Source: Antarctobacter sediminis
Lineage (GTDB): Bacteria; Pseudomonadota; Alphaproteobacteria; Rhodobacterales; Rhodobacteraceae
DNA: 64,000 nt
Assembly: GCF_019218285.1 (NCBI RefSeq)
Contig: NZ_JAHUZG010000002.1
Coordinates: 620,001-684,000, forward strand
Direction: 5' to 3'
Part shown: piece by piece, positions 51,793 through 59,800 of the stretch
Position numbering within the stretch: the first letter of the stretch is position 1
Layout of the letters: the number at the start of each line of letters is the position of its first letter
Notes under the pieces: model-generated
Databases searched by the model: none
Told to the model about the DNA's origin: nothing
What the model saw: the letters and a program-made list of their open reading frames with translations, nothing else
Position numbers and translations under genes: made by a program

Positions 51793-53826
51793 ATGTCGCA
51801 TAGCTGGACGAACCCAAGCGAGCACGCCTTTCGCGACGCCTATCTGGACTGGTCACGATTGATCGGGCTCAGGCGCGACATGCTGCCGCCGGCCCGCCCG
51901 GACCGCGGACCGGAATACGCCCCAGTCTTTGTCCGGTTGAAGACGGCCGAGGATGCGCAGGCCGCCCGGACGGCGCTGCGCAATCACGTTCAGGATTCCG
52001 ACGGCCCCCTGCGCATGGACAGCACGGAATTCGCAGCCCTGACGGCACGGATCAACGACCCCGCCGAACTGGCCGCACTCCCAGACGAATACATGCTGTA
52101 TCGCCGCGTCGGCACTGCCGCAAATGCGCATGCCCCCCTGTTCGAGGTGATCGATACGGGATGTCCTGTTCAGATGCAGAGCGATGCGCCACCCCCCGGA
52201 CCGGCAGGCCCTGTGCCGCCGACAGCCTCGCCCGGCGCGCCGATCGTTGCGATCATCGACGATGGCATCGGCTTTCTCAACGCACGGTTCTGCCGCAATG
52301 CGCCCCACCGCAAAACGCGGTTTCATGCCTTGTGGCTACAGGCGCTGGAACAGCATGCAGAACAACCGAAGGGAACCTTGGCCGGGCGCATCATGGACCC
52401 GGACGAGATCGACGCAATGCTGGCCACGGGCGATGAACGCGATGTCTATGCCCGTCTGAACGCCGCGCTGTACCCCGGAAAAACACGGGATGAAACCGGG
52501 TTTGGCACCACCCATGGCACGCATGTTCTGGACCTTGCCGCCGGGGCGGACCCCGGCGATGACAATGACCCGGTGCGCGACTGGCCGCTTCTGGGGGTGC
52601 AACTGCCGCCCGAAAGCATCGACGATACCTCGGGCACGTGGTTTGAAAGTTATCTGGTGATGGGACTGCGCTGGGTCTTGCGTCAGGCCCGGCAAGTCGA
52701 TCCGGACGCACCGGTGATCGTCAATATCTCACTTGGTGTTCTGGCGGGCCCCAAGGACGGATCGCGCTTTGTTGAATATCAGGCCACACGCGAAGCCCGG
52801 CTTTGGGAACGGGCGACAGGACAGCCCGTGCGGCTGGTCTGGGCTTTTGGCAATGGCTATCGCAGCAGCCAAGTGGCGTCGATCACCACAAAGGGGGCGC
52901 CTTCGGAACTGACGTGGCGCGCCCAGCCCGACGATGAGACCGCCAGCTTTGTCGAGATCCATTGCCGGGACGCCGGATCATTGGGTTTGCAGGTTGGTCT
53001 GACAGCACCGGATGGTACGGCATCGGGCCCGATGCCAATGGCTCCCGGTGAGATCCGCTCGCTCGAACGGCCTGATGGCGCGGCCATGGCTCGCATCTAT
53101 CACGTGGCGGCACGACACCGCGATGAAACGACCGAGGAACAGGCACATTACGTTCTGGCCCTTGCGCCAACGCGCGGTCAAAAGACCGGCGAACCGGAAG
53201 CCTTGCCCGGTGCCTGGACCGTGACCGTTCAGGGTGGCGGAGAGATTCTGCTTCAGGTTCAGCGCGATGACGCGATCCGCGGGGCGGAAGTACGCGGGCG
53301 GCAATCCTACCTCGATCACCCTGCCGCCTATGACTGGGACCCCGAACGCGCCGCCTATGTTGCCCCCGGCAACGGCCCGATCACCGACGCCGGCACGCAC
53401 AGTGCCTTTGTCACCGCCCAGTGCCGGCAATCCTTCTGCGTTGGGGCGGCCGTTGCGTCGGACAGCCTGGGATCGCCCTGTGCAGATGCCTTCCATCCCG
53501 CCGCCTACAGCGCCCAAGGCGCGGCATGGTCGATGGGTGGACCGACGGTTTCAACACCGGTCGGAACGGGCGCCTTTGCACAGGGACTGCGCGCGGCGGG
53601 CACGCTCAGCGGCAGCACCCGGCGGCTTCAGGGCACCAGCGCCGCCGCCGGACACGTGACCCGCGCGCTTGGCCTGTCCTCGGCGCGTCTGGTCGCAAAC
53701 GTCAACAACCCTGCCTCGGGCAAGCTGGACGACATCGACCCGGCCTATCTGGTTACGACGGACCAGCAGGATGCCCGGCTTGGCGCGGCCATTGTGACCG
53801 TCGCGGGAACGCTGCCCGTCAGCTAG
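51793..53826 (+). CDS. subtilisin-like (S8) serine protease, cytosolic
   Basis: This 677-residue protein has a complete S8 triad: D156 in AIIDDGIG, H241 in HGTHVLDLAAG and S616 in GTSAAAGHV, with the oxyanion Asn N354 in AFGNG. Residues 1-150 are an N-terminal region that is not a secretion signal, and about 360-560 form a beta-rich insertion between the Asn and Ser motifs, much longer than in subtilisin. The lack of a signal peptide suggests a cytosolic protease. The ATG at 51793 follows GAGGG; the in-frame ATG at 51766 lies before it. It converges on the haloperoxidase gene with a 6-base gap. Confidence 0.85.
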   Translation: MSHSWTNPSEHAFRDAYLDWSRLIGLRRDMLPPARPDRGPEYAPVFVRLKTAEDAQAARTALRNHVQDSDGPLRMDSTEFAALTARINDPAELAALPDEYMLYRRVGTAANAHAPLFEVIDTGCPVQMQSDAPPPGPAGPVPPTASPGAPIVAIIDDGIGFLNARFCRNAPHRKTRFHALWLQALEQHAEQPKGTLAGRIMDPDEIDAMLATGDERDVYARLNAALYPGKTRDETGFGTTHGTHVLDLAAGADPGDDNDPVRDWPLLGVQLPPESIDDTSGTWFESYLVMGLRWVLRQARQVDPDAPVIVNISLGVLAGPKDGSRFVEYQATREARLWERATGQPVRLVWAFGNGYRSSQVASITTKGAPSELTWRAQPDDETASFVEIHCRDAGSLGLQVGLTAPDGTASGPMPMAPGEIRSLERPDGAAMARIYHVAARHRDETTEEQAHYVLALAPTRGQKTGEPEALPGAWTVTVQGGGEILLQVQRDDAIRGAEVRGRQSYLDHPAAYDWDPERAAYVAPGNGPITDAGTHSAFVTAQCRQSFCVGAAVASDSLGSPCADAFHPAAYSAQGAAWSMGGPTVSTPVGTGAFAQGLRAAGTLSGSTRRLQGTSAAAGHVTRALGLSSARLVANVNNPASGKLDDIDPAYLVTTDQQDARLGAAIVTVAGTLPVS

Positions 53827-53832
53827 GCAGGT

Positions 53833-54939
53833 TTACCATTCATCCTTGGCCTCGTCCCACATCTTGGCCAGCCAGCCGGGCACCATCCCGGCAGGCAGAG
53901 ACAACGTGGTGGTTTCGATTTCCAGCGGGTTGTTCAGCGCCTCGACCATCCGCGACAGGGTAAAGTCGCCATCGTAGGTCGCGCCGTGGAAGATGCGCAC
54001 AGGCGTCTGCGCCACGCCGTCCAGAAGGTTGATCAGCGCCTCGGCCACGCTGACGCCCAGAACCGCGCCCGCCATGCTGTCAGTCGGGAAATGCACCCCC
54101 GCCACGGTGCGGTTCATCGCGATCCGCTCGGCGTGGCGATACAGTTCGCTGCCTGCGGTGATCTGCTGAACCGGGTCAACCGCCGCGTTCATGAACAACC
54201 GCGACAACAGCGTGGCGCAGGCAAAGGCCTCGGTCGCGTGTCCCGACGGCCACGCCCCGTGACCCGGCGTTTGAATCAGCGGCTGAACCTTGCGGGACAT
54301 GGCGATGGGACGGGCCACGTCAAACCCGTGTTTCAAAGGCATTTCAATGGCCGTACACAGCCGCAGCATCGCCTGGTTCAGCGCCAGCGTCCATTTGGTT
54401 GCATCCGGGGCCATGTACCCGACAAGGCCGAAAAAGCTCTGGATGTCGCCGGTCTGCATGATGATCTCGTTCAACCGGTCGGCCCGCAGATCCGCATAGG
54501 TCCGCAGGTAAGGCAGTTGCTTGTCCGCCAGATGGCCGTTGCCCGGGGCCTCCAGCGTCACAAGGGGCGCGCCCCCTATTGCGACCGTGCCTGTCGCGGG
54601 CCGGCTGCTGGTTTGCGCCTCCAGCGTGACGTTGAACATGCCCTGAAGGCAGGCATCCATGACCGCCCGGCGCGGCCCGGTGGCCATAGCGGTCAGGGCG
54701 TCCCAACCGCTGCGCCCTTCCTGTTTCGGAACCCGGTCCGCGGAACCGTCCCAATGCCCGACGGTCCCGTCCCGAGCCAGCCCAAGGGCGGAACTGGAAA
54801 ACGTATTGTCCGGCCCGCCCTGCGAGTTTTCCGCAGCCTGACTATTTTGCGAATTTTGCGAGTTCTGGGAGTTTTGCGAATTCCGGCTGTTTTGGGAATT
54901 CTGAGAGTTCTGTGAATTATAAAGACCGGAGACAGGCAT
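53833..54939 (-). CDS. vanadium-dependent haloperoxidase / PAP2-family phosphatase with N-terminal NSQ repeats
   Basis: This 368-residue protein carries the full haloperoxidase/acid-phosphatase signature: K203-x6-R210-P211, P231-S-G-H234 and R277-x5-H283 within NRTVAGVHFPTD. H283 would bind vanadate and H234 be the acid/base. Such proteins halogenate organic substrates with peroxide, or act as phosphatases. Residues 8-34 are nine tandem Asn-Ser-Gln units (one reads Asn-Ser-Arg). No signal peptide is seen. The ATG at 54939 has GAGGAA upstream. It is divergent from the SARP regulator gene, with repeats in the shared promoter region. Confidence 0.85.
   Translation of the reverse strand: MPVSGLYNSQNSQNSQNSRNSQNSQNSQNSQNSQAAENSQGGPDNTFSSSALGLARDGTVGHWDGSADRVPKQEGRSGWDALTAMATGPRRAVMDACLQGMFNVTLEAQTSSRPATGTVAIGGAPLVTLEAPGNGHLADKQLPYLRTYADLRADRLNEIIMQTGDIQSFFGLVGYMAPDATKWTLALNQAMLRLCTAIEMPLKHGFDVARPIAMSRKVQPLIQTPGHGAWPSGHATEAFACATLLSRLFMNAAVDPVQQITAGSELYRHAERIAMNRTVAGVHFPTDSMAGAVLGVSVAEALINLLDGVAQTPVRIFHGATYDGDFTLSRMVEALNNPLEIETTTLSLPAGMVPGWLAKMWDEAKDEW
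54838..54918 (-). repeat. nine 9-bp tandem units encoding Asn-Ser-Gln
   Basis: The 81-base block encodes (NSQ)9 with one NSR. The units use different codons (AAT or AAC; TCA, TCT, TCC, TCG, AGC or AGT; CAG or CAA), so the repeat is old or kept at the protein level, not a fresh slippage product. A change of unit number keeps the frame. Confidence 0.85.
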
Positions 54940-54973
54940 GGTTTCCTCACAAATTTTGGCGCAAGTTTTTGGC

Positions 54974-55009
54974 ACTGCCTGCCACAGGTCAAAGCCTAAC
55001 TGCCTGTGG
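54974..55009. promoter_or_regulatory. direct and inverted repeats in the haloperoxidase-SARP promoter gap
   Basis: ACTGCCTG occurs twice in the same orientation (54974-54981 and 54999-55006, 25 bases apart), and CCACAGG (54982-54988) forms an inverted repeat with CCTGTGG (55003-55009). SARP proteins are known to bind direct repeats near promoters, so this is a candidate target of the adjacent regulator for both divergent genes. Confidence 0.45.
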
Positions 55010-55091
55010 GCGATTTATTTTGCGGAAATTTCACGTCCGTTGCCGCGTCGTCACGGCAATGCTAGTTTCGCCCCAACTGTCAGGAGCATGC

Positions 55092-56702
55092 ATGGCCAAT
55101 AGTGCTGGCAACAGGATCACGATTACCGTTCTTGGACCATTCATGGTGCGGGACGGCGACGGTGTATCCCTGCCCATCAAAGGCGCCAAGAACCAGGCGC
55201 TGCTGGCCATGCTTGCGCTCAGCCCCGACATGTCGCGCCCCCGCCGCTGGCTTGAAGACAAGCTGTGGTCCACCTTCGGCCCCGAGCAGGCCAGCGCGAA
55301 CCTCCGGCAGGCGCTGTCGAAACTGCGTGGTGCGCTTGGCGAGGCTGCCCGGATTCTCGATGCCGATCGCAGCACCGTCAGGCTGGACCCGCGCGCCGTT
55401 ACCGTCGATCTGCTGGAAGAAGTCGTGCCCGAGGATGACCGGGTCGAACTGTTGCAGGGGATCGACGTGCGCGACCCCGAATTCGAGGACTGGTTGCGGC
55501 AGGAGCGCGCCTCGCTGCTGGCCAAGCTGAACTCGGCCACGCCATCGGACAGCCGCGGTATCCTCATCAATTGCCGCGCCGATACGGAAGCACCCGGGCG
55601 CGACCGGATGCTGGGCGAGGTGCTGGCCAACCAGATCGGCGAGAATATCGCGGAACAGGTCCGCGCGTGGCGGCAATCGGATTCCGATGCCTCGCTGGTG
55701 GATGGCGCGCCGATGAGCGATGTCACCGTCAGCACCCAGTTGATGGAAAACGGCGATGGCGGTCATGCGCTGTTCATCAAGGCAACCCATCAACCCAGCG
55801 CCCGCATCCTTTATTCCAAGCTCCAACAGCTGAACCGGCTGGAGGACATCCTGACGGCGGAAATCGACGTGTCGCGCACCGTGTTCGAAGCCGCCGACCA
55901 AATCATCGGCAAGCTGCCGCATGTGCTGGAAAAAGACCGTCCCGAAACCCGGGCCACCGCCCTGTCGCGGCTGGGACTGTACCGGATGTTCTCGTTTGAA
56001 AAGGACGCCCTGCGCGAGGCCTATGGCCTGATGGATCAGGCATTCAAACGGGATGAAAACGGCATCTACCTTGCATGGGCCAGCATGATCCGCCTGACCC
56101 AGATGATCGAAATGGCGGAAGAAGACCAAAAACCGCTTCTGGATGAAGCGGTGGACCTGCACTATCGCGCGATGGAACTGAGCCCGGACAACGTTCTGGT
56201 GCATGCCATTGTGTCAAAGGTCCGCGGGACGGCGCTTGGCGATACAGCGGGGGTTCTGGACCTCGCGCAGAACGCGGTCGAACGGAACCCGGCCAGTGCC
56301 TTTGCATGGAAATCCCTGTCCGAAGCGCTGATCCTGTCCGGCGATATGGAGGGTGGGTTCAACGCCTCGGAGCGCGCCTGCCGAATCGCGCGCACCTCAC
56401 CCTTCAAGCATTACTGGGACACAGGTCACTGCATCGTGGCCATCGCCTGCAACCGCCCGCAACAGGCCATCGAGGCAGGAGAGGCCGCCGTCCGGTCCGC
56501 GCCCCTTTCCCGCCCGGCGCACCGGCATCTTTTGGCGCTATATGCACTGGAAGGCCAGTTGGACAAAGCGCAGGCCGTGGCCGAAAAATTGGCCAAGATC
56601 GAACCGGGCTTTACGCTCGACAAGCTGGTGAACGACGACAGCTATCCGGTCAGAACCCTGCGCAACAAGGGCATGCTGGAACCGATCCGCGCGCTTTTGT
56701 AA
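55092..56702 (+). CDS. SARP-like transcriptional regulator with TPR C-terminal region
   Basis: This 536-residue protein has an N-terminal OmpR-like winged-helix of the SARP/BTAD type (about 8-110: ITVLGPFMVRDGDG, then RRWLEDKLWS and ANLRQALSKLRGALGEA). Residues about 110-330 form a middle region, and about 330-530 a helical TPR-like array (LYRMFSFEKDALREAY, NPASAFAWKSLSEAL, RPAHRHLLALYALEGQLDKA). It is a cytosolic activator, probably of the divergent haloperoxidase gene and perhaps of the subtilase and RTX genes. The frame is open upstream, but AGGAG lies 5 bases ahead of the ATG at 55092. Confidence 0.82.
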   Translation: MANSAGNRITITVLGPFMVRDGDGVSLPIKGAKNQALLAMLALSPDMSRPRRWLEDKLWSTFGPEQASANLRQALSKLRGALGEAARILDADRSTVRLDPRAVTVDLLEEVVPEDDRVELLQGIDVRDPEFEDWLRQERASLLAKLNSATPSDSRGILINCRADTEAPGRDRMLGEVLANQIGENIAEQVRAWRQSDSDASLVDGAPMSDVTVSTQLMENGDGGHALFIKATHQPSARILYSKLQQLNRLEDILTAEIDVSRTVFEAADQIIGKLPHVLEKDRPETRATALSRLGLYRMFSFEKDALREAYGLMDQAFKRDENGIYLAWASMIRLTQMIEMAEEDQKPLLDEAVDLHYRAMELSPDNVLVHAIVSKVRGTALGDTAGVLDLAQNAVERNPASAFAWKSLSEALILSGDMEGGFNASERACRIARTSPFKHYWDTGHCIVAIACNRPQQAIEAGEAAVRSAPLSRPAHRHLLALYALEGQLDKAQAVAEKLAKIEPGFTLDKLVNDDSYPVRTLRNKGMLEPIRALL

Positions 56703-56882
56703 CCCTTCCCCGGGGCGGTTTTCGCGTGTCCCGGCGATGACAAGGGCCTATTTTCCTACATTCCGACCAATTCAGGCCACATTTTGGTTGTTTCTCTGCG
56801 CCTGCGCAATGCGCCGATAATTGGGGCAGGACGGGGAAGGCTGGAAACAATCACCCCCGCCGTGTGAGGTGAGGATCGCTGA

Positions 56883-59800
56883 ATGGCGACGTATACGGTT
56901 ACAAGTTCGAACTGGAATTCCGCATCCTTCTGGAACGGGATCAATCAGGGCAGCGCGGGACATACGTTGGATTTCTCCAACCTCGGCGCAAATTATTCGG
57001 TGACCTACGACGCCAATGGCGGCTCGCTGGTGATGACCAACGGGGCCAGCACCTTTACCGTTGGCGATATCTGGTACAGCGGCTTTGCCAATGCCTATCT
57101 GGGCGGTACCACCCAGTTCGAAGCCTTCACCACGATGATCCTGCCCGACGGGTCGGATTTCTATTCGGGCAGCGACCGGTCGGAAACCATCGAACTGGGC
57201 GGCGGCGCGGATACGATCTTTGCCTCGGATGGCACGGACACGGTCACGGGCGTCGATGGCGATGATTTCGTCAATCTGGGCGCAGGCGACGAATCCCTCG
57301 ACGCAACCGGCGGCAACAACACGATTCTGGGCGGCGACGGCAACGATACGCTGACTTCGGATCTTGGCTCGGACGAATTGCAGGGCGGTGCCGGGGCGGA
57401 TGTGATCGACGCGCTGGGTGGCGACAACACGATTGACGGCGGCACCGGTGCGGACAGCATCACCACGGGCGCGGGCAACGATGAGATCACCGGCGGCTCT
57501 GGTCAGGACACCATCAACGCGGGCGACGGCAACGACACCATCTATGGTGACGGCGGCGACGTCGGGACCAGCGCAGGCACCCTGTCCAGCTTCAACTTTG
57601 GCACCATCAGCGATACGGGCGACACCGGGAACGGCATCATTGGCTCTTATGCCGTCTACGACAACATCGGCGTCACCGATGAAGGCATCGTGGTACAGGC
57701 GCGGGTCACGGTGCTGGATTCCGAAGACCCGAACATCGCGTTCGAGTTCAACACAAACTCTGTCTACATCAACCGCGACGGCGCGGCGGACGCAGGGACA
57801 GGGGTCACTTTGGGCTTCGAATTCTACGATCAGGCCACGGGCGAGCCGATCAAGATCACCGGCGTCTTTACCTTTCAGGACATCGACACCACCGCCGAAA
57901 GCGTCACCGCGCAGACGGCGGATGTGACCAGCCTCGGGCTGGGCTCTTCCCCGACGACCAACCTGACCGCGACGGACTCCGGCGAGGAGCTGGGCGCGCA
58001 ATCCGACAACACCAGTTCCAGCAATGCAGATCAGAACCACTGGGCGCAGTTCAGTTATAGCGAGCAGCAGGAACTTGTTTTTGTCGTGACCTCGCGCGGG
58101 GGCGGCACCAACTATGCGTTTTCGACCACCGGGTTCACCGATACACCCACGGTCATCACCTCGACTCCCGAAAGCCAGGACGACTATATCGACGCTGGCG
58201 ACGGCAACGACCTTGTCTATGGGCTGGCGGGCAATGACACACTGATCGGCGGCGCGGGGCGCGACACGCTGGATGGCGGCAACGCGGCCGACACGATTGA
58301 TGGTGGCGCGGACGAGGACGTGATTGCCGTCACCGATGATTTCGGCGCGGATGTGATCCGGGGCGGCGAAACGGTGACCACCGGCGCCGACTACGACACG
58401 CTGGATTTCTCTGGCATGACCCGCGGCGTCAACGTCACGATGACCGGCGACGAGGCCGGCACCGCGACCGATGGCACGGATACGCTTGGCTATACCGAGA
58501 TCGAGCGCGTGGTCCTGAGCGATCAGGGAGACAGTTTTGACGGGCAATATGGCCCGGCGGGAACCGGCGTCACCGTCGAAGGCGGCGCGGGCAACGATTC
58601 TCTCATCGGCACCGAAGCGGCGGATTCCCTTGATGGCGGCGATGACAATGACACGCTGCGCGGCGGTATCGGCGCCGACACGCTGACCGGCGGCGCGGGC
58701 GATGACAGCCTTTTCGGAAACGAAGATGGCGACTCGATCACCGGCGGGGCAGGCAGCGACACGATTTATGGCGAAACCGGCAACGATTATGTCGATGGCG
58801 GCGACGACAACGACACCGTCGAAGGCAATGAGGGCGACGATACGCTGGTCGGCGGCGCGGGCGACGACTGGCTACGCGGCTCCTTTGGTCAGGATGCGCT
58901 GTATGGTGGCACCGGGGCCGACTATCTCTGGGGCGGTTGGGGCGACGACACGTTCCATATCGAAAACGATTTTGGCAACGACACCGTCGATGCCGAGGGC
59001 GTCGATGAAACCACAGGCGACGTGCTGGATCTGTCTGCCGTTACCGATGACCTGACCATCGACCTGACAGCGGCCAACGCCGAAAACGGAACCGTCACCG
59101 ACGGTTCGGGCACGCTCGGCTTTACCGACATCGAAACCATCGTGCTGGGCAGCGGGACCGACACTTTGGTGCTGGCCAATGGATCGGGCGCCGATGTGGT
59201 CACGGGCTTTGCCGCCCCGACCGATCTTGGCGGCGGGACGTTCGCGGGTAATGACCTGCTGGATGTCTCGGGCCTGAGCGACACCGACGGCAACCCGGTC
59301 AATGTGACCGACGTGGTGGTCAGCGACACGGTGGGGGACGGGTCCGGCGACGCGGTACTGACCTTCCCGGGGGGCGAAACGCTGACCTTGCTCGGTGTTC
59401 CGGTTTCCGACGTATCCTATGCCGCGCAACTGGAAGCCATGGGAATCCCCCCTGCCCCGCCGGACTACGTGGTTTCGGGTACAGTTGGGGACGACCTTAT
59501 CAACGCGGACTACCTCGGCGACCCCGAAGATGACCGCATTGACAACGCCGACAATGCCACGGCGGACGACGATGACGTGGTTCTGGCGGGCGCAGGCGAC
59601 GATACGATCGACGCGGGCGCAGGTGATGACACTGTCTTTGGCGAGGCCGGAGACGATGAGATCTTTCTGGACGCGGTGCTGGACAATGACAGTATCGTCG
59701 GCGGAGAAACCGGCGAGACCGAAGGCGACCGGATCAACTTTTCGGCCATTTCCGACGACATCACGGTAACCTTCACCGGGGCCGAGGCCGGCACGCTCAG

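Noticed and set aside
51639-51803. 54-residue leader ORF overlapping the subtilase start
   Set aside because: It lacks a ribosome-binding site, has an Arg/Ala/Pro composition without features and runs through the leader hairpin.
54838-54918. Phase-variable microsatellite
   Set aside because: The unit is 9 bases, so slippage cannot shift the frame, and codon variation argues against recent slippage.
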